A stretch of 64,000 bases of DNA, taken from positions 57,083,700 through 57,147,699 of the forward strand of contig JAAALK010000283.1 of the NCBI GenBank assembly GCA_019279435.1, in the 5' to 3' direction. The stretch is from Zizania palustris. Lineage: Eukaryota; Streptophyta; Magnoliopsida; Poales; Poaceae. The position numbers were made by a program, and so were the translations under genes. Below are positions 22,832 through 36,061 of this stretch, in pieces. Within the stretch, counting starts at the first letter, position 1, and the number at the start of each line of letters is the position of its first letter. Below the pieces are notes generated by a model. The model did not search any database. It saw only the letters and a list, made by a program, of their open reading frames with translations, and was not told the DNA's origin.

Positions 22832-23274
22832 GGTGTCGTTTGGTTCAGAGACAAGGTGGGATAGTACGGTTTTGTCCTAGTTTTTTGAGAATAGATCATC
22901 TTATCTCATGTTTGGTTGAGAGGGATGGGATGTACTAGTTTTGTGTTTGGTTGGTGGGTTGAGAGAAATGAGACTCCGCTGCAAAACCTCCGTCCCATAC
23001 CGAAATACCTTAGGTCCGTTTCGAAACCTCCGACCCATCTCTAAAGTCTTCGTCTCGGAACCTTCGGCCCGTCACAGAACCTCTAGCCCCATCCTAGAGC
23101 CTCCGCGCACGAGGTGAGACGAACCCGTCCCTCCTTTTTGGGACAAGTTCGTCCTAAATATTAGAGAAATATTCCTTGGTGGAACGACTCCGTCCACCTA
23201 ACTTCGAACCAAACACTATAAAAATCGGGACCGTCCTATCTCATCCCACCTCGTTCCCTGAACCAAACGACGCA
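22832..23274. mobile_element. Tourist-like MITE (PIF/Harbinger)
   Basis: The ends GGTGTCGTTTGGTTCAG and CTGAACCAAACGACGCA are inverted repeats extending ~30 bp through AGGTGGGAT. The direct repeat TAA lies on both sides (22829-22831 and 23275-23277). This is the Tourist pattern. 443 bp, no coding capacity. Confidence 0.85.
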
Positions 23275-23634
23275 TAAGTGTTTTTAAGGTGACATGAGCA
23301 TGTCATCAGGATGATGCAAGTAGTGTGTTAGGAGAAACATTAGCTCAGCAGGTCACACATCTATCCCTAGCTAGCTTGCAGATCGAGTTGCACTGGTATT
23401 TAATTCGGGCTGTTTTGGGTTTAGGCATCGTATCCGTCCAACTAATTAATCATGCAAATAAACGAACAAGGTACTCATCGAGTCATCAAGTGAAGGAACT
23501 TAACGCTAGCTAGCTAGAGATTCCATGGACAAGATGCAATTGGGACTTTATCCACACCACACGTACGTACGGAGCGAGCAATGCATGCCGCCGCGGCATG
23601 ACACAAAACGATCGAAGAACTAGTGTTCGTTGTA

Positions 23635-23772
23635 TATCAATGGGACATATCCTATGCAATCTGTAATCGTGCGATTTGGTGCATCCAATCAAGATCTTAT
23701 GCAATATGTAATTGTTGGATCTTGATTGGATACACCAGATTGTACGATTGCACAGGATATTTCCCCATCGAT
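23635..23772. repeat. Long imperfect hairpin
   Basis: The left arm (about 23648-23697, ATATCCTATGCAATC...AATCAAGATC) pairs with the right arm (about 23718-23762). It contains a perfect 14-bp core ATCCAATCAAGATC, a 7-base bulge and a few mismatches; the loop is ~20 bases. It could be a foldback element or a small-RNA precursor. No flanking duplication was identified. Confidence 0.6.
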
Positions 23773-23779
23773 CAGCAGC

Positions 23780-25296
23780 AGGTCTTGTCGTTAGGTATGG
23801 TGCAGCCATGCATGAAACTGTCCGGCCGGAAACCCCAACAAAATGTGTACAGAGATGGTCACTCTAAGTGACTATGATGAACCGGATTTGGACGGGATAA
23901 ATATTGCCGAGAGAATAGTTGAACTGTGTTAGCTGTTAGAAATGAGAGAAAGACTTTAGACTAGTATGGTAAAGATATTAGACTAATTCTTCGATCATTG
24001 CTTAATAAAATAGATATAATATATTAGACTAGGATCGACTTTCAAGAACTAATCTCTTAAATACAGGAAATAGATTACAATTCAATAATCTACTATAATA
24101 TGAAATAAGAAATCTAGCTAATATTATCTCAGAACTAACAATATTTCTTAAACTACGGTTACAATATCACATGTGTCGTATTATTGACGCCCTAAATCGG
24201 TATATATATTGTGCTAGCTAGGTAGATGCATCCTCCTGTATCGTGGAACTTGAAATTTGCTGTCTGCAATATTTGTTGAGACAGACGTACACTGCAAATT
24301 TGCATTTTTCTCTTATCTCAAAGAAAAAGCTTTCTTCTCCAAACCTTCTTTGCATGGTTTATGCATGGCAACAAAAATCCATGGGTTCTATTTTAAAAAG
24401 CAGGAATTTTGTAAGAATGTTACAGAAATCAGTATAAATCCTCCGAAAGTTGTCCATTCCGGCCGGGCGAGCCCTATTTCATCTAAAAATTGAGACAAAG
24501 AAAAGATTGAGACAAGACGAGGAGATTAAGATCGATTGGAATGAATGGTGCGTCCAAATCGAATCAATCATGGCAAGCACACATGCATACGTACTGACAC
24601 CTGCCACTACGTTACAAGAGTCAAAGAGCAGAGGGGCGAGCTAATCACAAAGCTGCAAATATATAGAATAGCAAAATGAGACAGATAATGGTGATCGTCT
24701 GTGACTGATCATGACAAGGGGATCCTGGCCATCTCATTCTCGTCGATCCTGTTCCCGTCTGATTTGCGTCTCCTAGCTAGCAAGCTGCTGCCATCGACAA
24801 GAACGGCAGCTGGGGCGTTGCCATCGCTGGCAGAGTAGTTATGAACAGATTCGCATCACCACCAGGTCATGTTTTGGGCGTTTTCTCAAATGGTCCATAT
24901 TTTAAAACACCATGGCTGCATAATCCGCTAGCTGCTCCAAATTCTCACCCCGTTTGATGATACTTACCAGCTATATCTGTCAGTTAACAGATATAGCACA
25001 GAAGAAAGAAGATGATTCAACGAGCGGCACAAAGGATTACATGGTTTGGGGTAATGTAAAATACCACAGGACAAAGTTTTGATACAAAGGAACCAACATT
25101 TCGTTCTGCAGCGCTGAGCCCCAGCCATCTAATGCGAGCTGAGTTTGGAGCATTCAGCATTACTACCTCTGCTAACTTGCATTAGATGTAGAACCTAGAA
25201 AATAAGGCCCGGTAGCCATAACATAATTATCCATAAACTACACGGGGTAGCGGCCAGAAAATCGCCCGATCTGCCAGAATCTGAAGCAACTGAATT
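23780..25296. other. Intergenic DNA and likely 3' UTR of the UBR7-like gene
   Basis: No coding region recognised. The stretch next to 25297 probably includes the 3' UTR of the minus-strand UBR7-like gene. No poly(A) signal was assigned. Confidence 0.45.
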
Positions 25297-28200
25297 TCAT
25301 GATAATCTCTGTCTTTTCTTCTTAGCAAGATTCTCGAAAACAGCTTTAATATCTTCAGATGTGACCGGTTTAGTCGGATCGAAAGATTCCTGATGGAAGT
25401 GCCAAAGAGAGGGAAAGAACCAGTCAGGTAACAAATCAGACAGATAACATATGTATATTAAAAAAAACTGTAACCCACAGCTAAGATCAAAGAATATTGT
25501 CGTCAAGAAAAGGGATTGGTATAGAAATAGATCACATGGACACATGGTAAACACAAGGAAATGACATTTCCTTTCAAGGAATCTGACATGGTGGTGCAGA
25601 TACACATAAAAGAAATATAAAAATACAAATATGTTAATTGCACATAGCTGAAATAAAAGAAGTTCCAATGGATATAGAATGGCGTACTGGTTAAAACATG
25701 CATGCAAATCTTGAAACTGGAAATTAATTGTGCAGAGTATGGTGACCACATTTTACTTTAGAAGTACAACCCTGATCTGTAACATGGGAAGTATCACCTT
25801 TTTGTTGCAAAATACTCTGATAATTCAGTGATACAAGTTAGAACAACAATGTGATTATCCATGTTCTAAACTTCTAATTTGTTAATATCTTTGTTGATGA
25901 AAAATGTGTGATGAATAATTCATATTGCCTCCTCTGCTTGATTTATTTTCAAAGCAGAATTTACCAAGTAGATGGGTTCTCCCAGTAAAAAGAACTAGTC
26001 TTATAAATGCACATGGCTTACTTTTTTGAGGCTGCTCTAGTGGTTTTTATCATAATGCTATTTGGAAAAAAGGCAGAAAGTTTTTTTTACTGATGTACGA
26101 TTCCTTCTCATTTATTTCCCATGATAATTAGGGCTACAGTTGCATTGTGTTCATTTGGCTATTATATACAGTGCCTTGGCATAGGTGTAGATATCATAGA
26201 CTTAACATGTGATAGGATATTTTAAATGCATTGGAACTAACATTTCAATTCTCCTAGCCTTTCGCTCATTGTGTGAGCCCCAGGGACCAAAATATATGCA
26301 AATGTGTGTGGCAACCTATAGTTGAGAACCAAATAAGAGAAATTTACCAGAAAGGACTGAAACTCATTCTTCATGTCATTAATACCACTCAAAATCTCTA
26401 TCTTCTGGACATGGTCAAGTGAATTAAGAAAGTTCGCTTCAGCCCCTTCCTGCTGCTCCAACTTCTTTTCCCTCTTCTGCTTGGCAACCTTCTCATATTC
26501 CTCGATAGAGTCATCCTTATCGATAAGATATGCAACACCCTGCTCTCCATAGAAGTTAGTGCAAGTTTCACATCTACAGATAACCTCCCTCCAGCCTTTA
26601 GACATAAAAAAAGGCAGCTTTTTCTCTGAATCAACTAATGTTGTATTTGTACCTATATCCATTCCTAGCTTACATTTTCTGTCAGAACTGTCATCCAAAA
26701 TTGCCTTTTCTGGAGCTGCATTATCTTTTGGACAATTGTCATCACCATAGGTATTTTCACAATTCAAATGATTTGCAAGGGAACCATTTTCCCTTTTCTC
26801 TATGTTATCATGGCTTGGTCCTCCATCCATCACAGTTGAATCAGTAGTACTAGCTTGTGACACAGAATTCTGCGTTCTAGAAGCCCAAACAGTATCAGGA
26901 TATAATTTCAAGAAATAACAATCAGGTGAGCATTTCTGGCATATGAAATCCTCATAGAGTGGTTCCCCTTCCTCATCATGTGGTATCTACAAGGCAAGAA
27001 AACCATTATGAACATACAATGTGTGAGTACCTAAGAACTATACCACCGATGCCACAATGTATTACAGAGATATCTGAACCAAAAGAATGAGGTAACAAAT
27101 ATGTATGCAGTTTGCAGCAAAATGTGATAAATCAATATGTAGATTAGGTGCAAGGATGAATCCTGAAGGCCTGAATCCACATCCAGTGATGGTTAATAGC
27201 CTAATCTAGCCAGCAGCTAACAAAAAGCAAACCACTAATAGCATCAGCACTCTCTATCTAATTTATTCTATGATTAAGCCCCGTCCAAACACCGATTATG
27301 ATCTGCTAAAACTGTGCCACTAAATTGACCGGTAGAGAACTGACATGACCCATAGAACTAATAGGTGAATTGATGTAAAAGGGGCATGCAAGGGAGGGTA
27401 GCAAAATAGTAATGATGGAAAATTAGGGAATAAACAATTGTCAATGGGAAAATGGGAAACTCAGCAACTTCACATGGCAGATACAGAATTTTCTCATATT
27501 TATATGGACAAACAAGACAACACTCAAAAGCATTAATCACACCGTGCATTTGCTTCTAGTTTTATCCAACATAAAATGTTAGAACAAACCAGAAAACATC
27601 CCAAGCATGCAATCCAATGCTTCCAGAAAACATCATTTTTACCAGCCCTAGGATGCAACTGCAGTATTGCACATACAAGTCATACACTCATGCAAAACTT
27701 TAACATACAAATCAGAAAAAAGGAGCAGTTAACATATATGATCCAATTAAGGGTGTGTAAAGTAAAAAACCTCTTCAATGGAGTTAAGACCAATATGATC
27801 TTCATGAAACCAGTCCTCGCAAATACAGCATTGTATCATTTCAACTTGCTCTTTGGCTTCTGGATCAGGATAAGGCCTACCACATGTGCAATAGGAACCT
27901 TTGAAGTTATGGTTATAAGAATTTGCTGAATTCTCAGGATCTTTCTCCGGGCAAAGTTTGCAAGGATGACCTCCAAACTTTGAGTTGCCACAATCACAAC
28001 GAAACTTTCGCTTTGTCCAAAGTTCAACAACCTTTAGCAAAAACAACCATTCAGGCATCAGTTGTCTGTGCAAGTACAAATAAATAATAGAACAAAGTAA
28101 CCGGATTTAGTGTTTACTGGCACAATCAAGAAATTGTTGAGATTTAATACTCTAGTTCATGCTCTCTACTTCTTTGTTAGTTGATTTAGACTTGATTTTG

Positions 28201-29681
28201 TTATTCATGTCATATTATCATTATGTAAAAACTGAATATATAAATGTATTTTCAAAAAATACAATATACACTGTCTAGGCACAAACGGCTAGCCACCACC
28301 TACACTCGCCCGCTTACCACCTAATGCTTTTTGAAACATTGGGAATGAGAGCACTGAATAACAGCTCAACAATACACAATTGAAATGAAATAAAATAGTT
28401 TTTAACTCCAAAATGTACATGATAAAATTATAAAAAAGATATATTATAAAGTGTCCTAATTTCAATTTCATGAATTACCAACACTGCACTTCGAATCGAA
28501 TGGATCAATTTATTCATTTTAGTTTGACAGATGTAACCAACCAAATAACCAATGTGTAGCAAGGTTGTATATCAATTAGAACACTGCTCCAACTGAATAA
28601 GAAACTTCATGGTATCTAACTGCTAAAGATATCCTTCATGGCTGGCTACAGTCTCAAATTCTCAGAGTCAAATGTCAATCAACCATTATAAAAAACATAT
28701 ATCTACATCAAACTAATACCCTGAAGCCCCATGCCCCCATTGTGCACTGGATGATCACATTGCCTCTACAAGTGTAATGAAGCTTCTGTTTACCAGTATG
28801 TATTAATACTCATTGATGACTTAGTAAGCATGATTCAACTTCATTGACAATAGAATTACCATAACCTAATCACAGATACTTAATACAGAAGATGGCCATA
28901 GATAATCAACTGCTAATGCAAGGCCTAGAATGGCATGAAACACTTAATAGCCATGCATGCAGCATGCTACATCAATTTTAATCTGTATATCCTAACTAAG
29001 AACAGCAAACCATGAACAATCTACAAAACAAGTCACAGCTCACTACGCTACTACAGCATGGCAAACTACGTGTGCTACTTGAGGGTCAGCAAGCCAATCC
29101 ACAGTTACAGAAAAAACTCGATCGCCCATTAAGAAACTTCAATCAAAATATATAAAAAAATAGACTGCCATTTTCATTGCGTTGTTCCCTTGTCACCCTT
29201 ATGAGCATGAATACTAAATTTCATATGCATCTTGAACAAACAGACTAAACCAAAAGTGTAGGATGTTTAAATGGAAAATGCAATCGACCACTGAGGGTGA
29301 TCAACTCACCTCATGGCCGTCGTGGCAGGCGAGGCTGCAGGCGGTGCAGACTCCCCCGACGCCGGCAGGCACGCAGGTGAGGCAGGAGAAGACAGCCTGG
29401 CGCTTGAGGTACCCGCCGCCGTAGGTGCACTCCTTGCCGTCGTCCCCGCCCAGCACCAAATCCGCCTCCTAGGGTTCGGCGTTCGGCACCCAAATAAAAC
29501 ATCAACATTATAAGAAAGTGGACAACACCATGACCGTCGAATCGAACCGAAGGAGAAATCAGAGAGGGTTTTGGGGACGGGTTACCAGCTCCTCGGCCTC
29601 GATGCCCTCGATGTACTCCCCGATGGTGACCGTCGGCTCCGCCTCGTCATCGAAGGCGGCGGCGCTCCCTTCGCCGGCCAT
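25297..29681 (-). CDS. UBR7: UBR7-like UBR-box and PHD-finger protein (putative E3 ubiquitin ligase)
   Basis: Five coding exons on the minus strand: 29586-29681, 29310-29468, 27771-28031, 26348-26986 and 25297-25389. All junctions are GT-AG and keep phase, giving ~415 aa starting MAGEGSAAAF. The UBR box (about residues 45-120) has the Cys/His pattern from CTYGGGYLKRQAVFSC through CRCDCG-like RCDCGNSKF and CKLCP. A PHD-type zinc segment follows (CCICEDWFHEDH to CQKC, about 153-196). The middle is acidic and low in complexity, then comes a C-rich VICRCETC segment and a Lys/Glu-rich helix. This order is that of UBR7, known in animals to bind and ubiquitinate histone H2B; the plant role is little known. 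Length fits the family. Nuclear action is inferred. The start is the first ATG after a GC-rich leader. Confidence 0.9.
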
Positions 29682-30060
29682 CGCCGCCGCTCGCCGGCCG
29701 GAGCCCCTGGTGGCGGTGTCTAGGGTTAGGGTTTGGCGCGCGATTGGGTTTGGGAATTGGGAGAGGCGAGCTGAGGAGGAATGGGGGAGAGGGGATTAAT
29801 GTGTCGCCGGCCGCAGTCTCTCTCCGAGTAACGGCGGCAGCGGGACGCTTACCCCCGTGACTGACACGTGGGTCACGCGTAGTTGGTGTCCCATTGTCAG
29901 TGGCGTGGGCGCGTGCGCGTGCGCGTAGGCGAATCCCTTCGTTTTTTGAGGTGGCGGGAGGGAGGTGGCACTTTTGGTTTCCCGCCACGGCGGTCGATCG
30001 GACGGCCGCCGAAACGACGCACCCGCTGCCGCTGTCTATGTTTTGATACCTCTGAGCCTT
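29682..30060 (-). promoter_or_regulatory. Leader and promoter region of the UBR7-like gene
   Basis: GC-rich DNA directly upstream of the ATG at 29681. On the minus strand AACCCTAACCCTAG (about 29718-29731) is a telo-box-type motif often found near starts of housekeeping genes. No TATA box is clear. Confidence 0.5.
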
Positions 30061-31494
30061 TTTTCTAAAATTTATGTTACATTTATGATTTTATTTTCAG
30101 TCAATGTAGTCGGGCAGCGCCTAAAGTTACCTCCTTTTTTTCATTTTTAGATGCTCTTCTCCCCTCATTATCCTTGCGCTTGCTCCCCTCCCGTCCCCTC
30201 CTCCTCCAACTCAGGCGCTACTCTCTTCTCTTCCTCCCCAAGGCATTCCACTCCCCTCCATCGGTAGCGATGGATGCGCATGCCTCTCGCTGTCATTGCA
30301 CATCCACCTCTCGTTGTCGGATCTGGCCGCGCACATGCCACTCGTCACCGGATTTGGCCGCACACTCTCCGGTCACCGGATGCCCGTCGAGAGCCTCGAC
30401 GCCACCGCGCCACGCCGCCTAGAGGCAACTCGCGGTGGCAGGTTGACGCCTAGCTTCTAATGGTCGTCTTTTAGAACCCTTCAGTATAAAATTAGATTGT
30501 TCAACTAAATCATCAATTCGTCATTACAACTCTAAATCTATGATTTTTTAGAGTTATGTTTAATTTGATCTAAAAAATTATGAATTTAAATCTGTACTGA
30601 ACAAGACGTATATACTGTATTCTAAATTGATTGGTGTTAGTACCAGATTGTTAAAATTTGGTGAGAAAAGACTCCGCCTAACTGGCTAGAACTTAAATTT
30701 GACGATTTTGAACCAAACCTGTTTCAAGCATTTTTAGTGTGCTAGCTTGTGTAGACGTGGGTGAATGGTTCTCTTTCAATCATAGCTCAAATATTGTTAC
30801 CCACAATTAAAGATGTGTGTGCATCTCTAATTGGTACGGTACAAAGACTGAAAGTAATACTTGTCTTTGTTAATGTAATGCCATCAAGTTTTCGTAAGAT
30901 TATCTCCAGCATTTTTGCACGAAGTCTTTCATACATTGCAAATTGTATTAAGTCTGATCTTAATACTTAGTGCAGTACTATAAAACACCTACCTTTCTCA
31001 TACAAAGTAATTTCTAATGTTTTCGGAAATTTTCAAGTTTTACGAAAGTACAAATTTGACGCATGTTCATACAGTATTTCCTAATTGGCAACTAAGACAA
31101 ACACCATCATCAGTCATCAGCCACGGACCCAGCACGGAAGACTACAGCATTTAGGGGTAAAAAAGCACATATTCCATGTCATTCACTCGACATCCATTAA
31201 GGCAAAGCCTATTAATTAATTCACACTCTCAATACTTAAGTGCTCACAGACAGCAGTGCTAACAGATTGGGAAAACATTATTTGGTGCACATTTCATCTG
31301 TTTCCCTTTTATTCAATCAGTCATAACATAACCATACTTAAGCCAGAGGTGCAGTGACATTCTTCTCTTACTTCCATTACACATGAACTATATGCTAAAG
31401 CTCACTAACTCATGCCAGCAATGTAGCTTTCACAGGATGTCAAACATGGATGTCGCAACGTTTGCCCAGGAAGATAGCATATGTTGTCCAAAGT
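30061..31494. other. Intergenic DNA between UBR7-like and spermine synthase genes
   Basis: Contains a CT- and GC-rich patch at about 30150-30430, whose ORF shows no known motif, and otherwise AT-rich sequence. The last few hundred bases probably contain the 3' UTR of spermine synthase. Confidence 0.45.
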
Positions 31495-34400
31495 CTAGGA
31501 AGCAGTTATAATGGCACTGTTCGGCATTATATTCATCTTCATTGGTTTCACGACTGGCTTGGTTTCAGCTGGTTTATCCTATTATGGCATAAATAATGTG
31601 TCAGTGAGTATTTCCATGTATTATAACAATCTGAAATAGATCGCAAAAAGAAAATAAATAGCAAGAGTTAGTACATTGTTGTTTGAATTGCACTGCCCAG
31701 GGTGTGCAGTGTGTGATGTAACCAAATATTTCATGTGACGTGAGAAGCCAAACATTTTGGGGGGAATAAGGATCAGTAAATAATGTAGCAGCTCAGACTA
31801 ATGTATGAACATCTCAACTATGGAAATATATAAGGAAAATACACATCAGGAATGGAGCAATTAAAAACAAATTACCTCTTCAGTACAAGTATCAGTACCA
31901 TGTGTTTCCAGTTCTCTCCTTACAAATGTTGGCAGAACAAAAGCAGCACGATGAATCTATTAAATAAGCAGATTCATCAATGACTAACTATTAAACAGCA
32001 AAATTGAATTGGAAATCTTGCATTAGGGTGGAAATAGAAAACATATTTGAAGGCAATATACAGGAATAAGATCCTATAAAAGCTAATGGCAAAATTAAAG
32101 AAGCTCAACAAATTAAACCTCTGAGTTATAAAATCTGATTTCCCTTCTAGCTTCCATAGCTCCTTCCAGTTTCTCAATTGGATTCACAGGGGAAAGGAAG
32201 TTTACCGCTGGACCTTCTTTTGCACATAGCAAAAAACCAATGACACCACTGCCAATCCAATTAGTTACATGATTAGCTTACCACACATAAAAAGGAGAGA
32301 ATGTAGTTTCAAACATCGACAGAAAACCAAGAAAAAATATGTCACACTTTGAATCACCAAAAGTTATAAAAGAGAACAATTTACAACTGCATATATGCAC
32401 ATCCAACACCAGATTGCTTTGACATGCAATAAGCAAGAAAGTAAGAAACCATCAGCATAATTTTTCATGAAAATGTGTATACCAGAAGGGAGTTTTGCAA
32501 GCTAAATGGCCAACCTACAACCTATTTCTACATTAAGTTCACAAAGGAAGTACTCCTTCCGTCCCAAAATACAACCATTTCTACCATTTAAATTTTATCC
32601 CAAATATTACAACTTCTACAACCTTTACCCCCTAAATCTTCCTATTTTACCCCTATCTAGAGTACTAGTGGCATGTAGTACTAATTGCTTGGAGTACTAG
32701 TTGAGGGGTATTTGGGGATTTTTTTCCTTACATCTTAATAACAGTGCCAAAGTTTAGAAATTGCTATATTTTGGGACGGAGGGAGTAGCATATAACGATC
32801 ATTTTAAACAATGTGGAAAGCAGGTTTAGGCATGTTATGCTTGTTTATGCATGTAATCACTCAAATTGTAGGATGGTTCACCTACATTGTTATGGTACTA
32901 TCTTGGAAGCGAGATAGATAAAGATGAGCAAATTTACATTGTATTAACACAAGTATGAGCATTGTAGAGCCCAATTCACAACTCATTATGATAAATAAAT
33001 TAGGTAAGGTTACCTAACCCTGTTGGCCAAACTCACTACTTCCTAAGAATTTCATGTTTGTCTTTAGCAGAAACTGCACAAATTAGTAAGGGCTAATGTT
33101 ATGGGCAGGGGGATGGGGAAGATTAGAGCTGGGAACTTGCCGAAGATTGTATTCAAAGGAGGTAGCAGGCCGTGGCCCTGGACCCCGCCGGCGCGCCGGA
33201 GTCGCAATGGTTGCGACGGCGCACCAGAAGGGCAGGATACGGTCTCAGGTAGATTACAATCTTAAGCTTACTCTCCCCTCTCTAATGACCAGCTTATATA
33301 ATGCTGGTTTACAACCACTTCCTAACAAACTCAACTTATCTCTAACAAAACTGATCTCTAACAAAACTTCTCTCTAACAAAACTTATCTCTACCTTAGCC
33401 CCTAAGCCTCCTGGTGCTTCTTGCGCCGGCCAAAGGGGATTCCATACATAACAGCTAAGATACGTACACATTGAATATAACAAAGAGATACATGGAAACT
33501 ACCAAACCTAAAAGGATATAGCAGAGAACCTAGGATAGGTAGGAACACTTGTCCAGGCATAATGCACAGCACCCTTGAATGTTTCGCGGCAGATAGAAAG
33601 CATATCTTGGATTAAATGTGTGTGCAGCCACATACTCTCAGCTTGATTGCATAGAACACCACCAGGCTTTAGAGCTCTAGCAATTGTTTGAAAAAATGGC
33701 TTCTCCACAAGCTCCTGAGCTGGCCCTGTAACATGAAAAGGAAACTCATAAAGTGCATAAGCAAAAAGGGCATGCAACAAATGAAACCTAAACAGATACA
33801 CTTAATTTCCTAAATCCAAATAAGAGGGAAACAAATATCAATCAATAAGGAAAACACAAATGTGCAGTGAACTATCAAACAGCAAGAAAGGAAGCCAATA
33901 AGAAATTAACAAGAAACCATGTGGAGTATGGCATTGGAAAAGGATAAATACAATCCTAAAGCAGACATATTATACAAATATAAGATTTATTAATAGCAGG
34001 AGCTCACCAATTGGATCTGATGAATCAACAATAATAGCATCATATTTCCCTTCTGGGGCATTTCTCAAGAAATCCACAGCTGCAAATAAAAGCATGTATG
34101 TTATGAGTTATGACTTATGAATCTTTCAAACTCAAAGCCAACATAGATGTAAAAATGAAAATACATGGGATAAACAATCTATTTAAGAAGAGCAGGGGCT
34201 TGAATCCATTGTCTAAACCATCACAGCACATACCATCAGGCCACATAAGTAAGGGCATTAAAGATGATGCAGGTATGAGTTGCTAATAAATATAAGTGGT
34301 GTACCCTATGACATATCACGGTAATAAATAAATGGTGTTATGGCATATCACGAACTTCTAAACATACCATCACCGACATGAAGTTGAACACGGGGATCTT

Positions 34401-36061
34401 TGAATCCAACAGATAATTGTGGGAAAAAATCTTTACATACCTGCATAGATCGAGGGACGAGGGCACAAATCATTAAAAAGTTACTGTTTAGAAAATTATA
34501 CTTTGAATCATAGGTCAAATGGTGCTTCTTACATCAATAACTAGCTGGTCTATTTCACATATATCGATAATCTCCACTGAAGCATGTCTGGCTATTTCTC
34601 GTAGCACACCGCCATCACCACCTCCAACAACCAAAACCTGCATCAAAGTAGCGAAGTACATATCACAATGTATGGACTACCTTATGTACTGTGAAAAAGA
34701 AAGTCCCAACGTGGAACAGGCAGAATTACCCTCCACTTTAATCCAATAGAAAATTTCTTGGATGATAAGAAATCAACAAAGTATGGGGATAAAATAAACA
34801 AGCTATATACATAAGCACAAATCAACAAAATCTTTTCATGATGTTCAACACTCATAAACATATGGACAAGATCAGAAACATACATTTTTAGGGGATGGAA
34901 TTGAGCATAGTGGAAGGTGAGTAACCATTTCCTGGTATGCACATTCATCCTTTTCAGTCAGCTGAACAATACCATCAAGCACAAGAACATTCCCATAGGT
35001 TGAAGACTGCAGACACAAATTGACATGTTACACAAAACATGGTTCAACAACCTTAGCTCGTCATATACTATGTAGTATGTACACAGCTAGCAGATGAAGA
35101 CTGACCTCAAAAACTAAGATTTCTTGGTAAGGTGATTTTCCCTGATACAAAATCTTCTCTACTTTCAGAGAATGAGCCTCTCCTGTGTAAAAACAAAATT
35201 CAATTAAAATATTGACAAGCTCAAATAAGTTGGATAGTTCACCTTATGTTATTGTAAAGATGGGAAAAATTTATAGACATAGACTGTATTATAAACAGAA
35301 CTTTCCTAATAAAAAATTAACAATAAAAAGATGAATATCCCTTCAAATATTGAGGCACGGAATCCCATTTCAAATGTAGGGTGTATATAGTATTTATAAC
35401 CTATGGGAAATGATCTAAAGTGCAGCAGCAGAATTTTTCCCCAGAAGTAAAACAATGATCTTATTTAACAGCTAATAAGCTACAACTCTGGTTTACATTT
35501 CCAAAGCGGAAAGAACTAAGAATCATTTATAGGTTTAATTTAGCCAGGCAGCCCAGGCTAAAATTTCCATTAATAAACAGGTTATCAGCCCTCAGCTCAT
35601 GTTCAAGTAATTGGCCAGGTTACAATGTGCATACATATTGTCTAAGAAAACTCATGGTGGATTTGGATTGTAACAATCTTAACGGAAAAGGATTGGGCAA
35701 GAATAAGAGAAATACCAGGCCACATTGGGTTGTTGAAGTATCGCACTTTGTTTGATTTACCTGCACATACAACAACTTGGTTTTTGGATACCAGAATGGC
35801 AGAATCTCTAGAAAGAAATACATATACTCCTATGTTCATAATATCTCCTGGAAATCCAAACTACTATGGCATACCAAAGTGCGAGCGGGGTTCTATGAAC
35901 CACCCTGACACCACGGTGGCATGGCAGTTGGCCTCAGACTCAGCCGCAGCAGCCTTCGCCTTGACACAGCAAGATGGCAGTGGTTTGCGGGAACTATCAT
36001 CCCCAATCCCCTTCATCTGCACTGCCACTGAAGAACCACTTTTTGCGCCTCCAACCTCCAT
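31495..36061 (-). CDS. SPMS: Spermine synthase
   Basis: Eleven coding exons on the minus strand: 35875-36061, 35716-35760, 35106-35182, 34884-35006, 34533-34637, 34368-34440, 34008-34079, 33530-33725, 32119-32248, 31876-31956 and 31495-31578. All are GT-AG and phase-consistent, encoding 390 aa. An N-terminal extension (MEVGGAKSGS...LPSCCVKA) precedes CHATVVSGWF, the start of the aminopropyltransferase fold. The nucleotide-binding loop VVGGGDGGVLREI is about 146-158, the catalytic-site VDSSDP about 220-225, then the conserved SVPTYPSGVIGF. Spermine synthase moves the aminopropyl group of decarboxylated S-adenosylmethionine to spermidine. The PSCC...CHSTVVSGWF-type N terminus points to SPMS rather than spermidine synthase, though the separation is from memory. 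The C-terminal tail after RRELE is longer than usual. Cytosolic. Confidence 0.9.
32553..32785. mobile_element. Stowaway MITE in spermine synthase intron 8
   Basis: The ends CTCCTTCCGTCCCAAAATA and TATTTTGGGACGGAGGGAG are inverted repeats, with TA duplicated at 32551-32552 and 32786-32787. This is the classic Stowaway (Tc1/mariner) pattern. 233 bp. Confidence 0.95.
33097..33453 (-). mobile_element. Small solo LTR in spermine synthase intron 8
   Basis: 357 bp with TGTTATGGGC and CCATACATAACA at its ends, flanked by the 5-bp repeat GCTAA (33092-33096 and 33454-33458). On the minus strand it contains TTATATAAGC, a plausible TATA box, so that strand is probably the sense. Tandem TCTCTAACAAAACT repeats occur at about 33340-33390. 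No internal retrotransposon sequence remains. Confidence 0.85.

Noticed and set aside
30174..30422. 82-codon ORF in the UBR7/SPMS spacer
   Set aside because: Compositionally biased, no motif, no splice or conservation evidence available.
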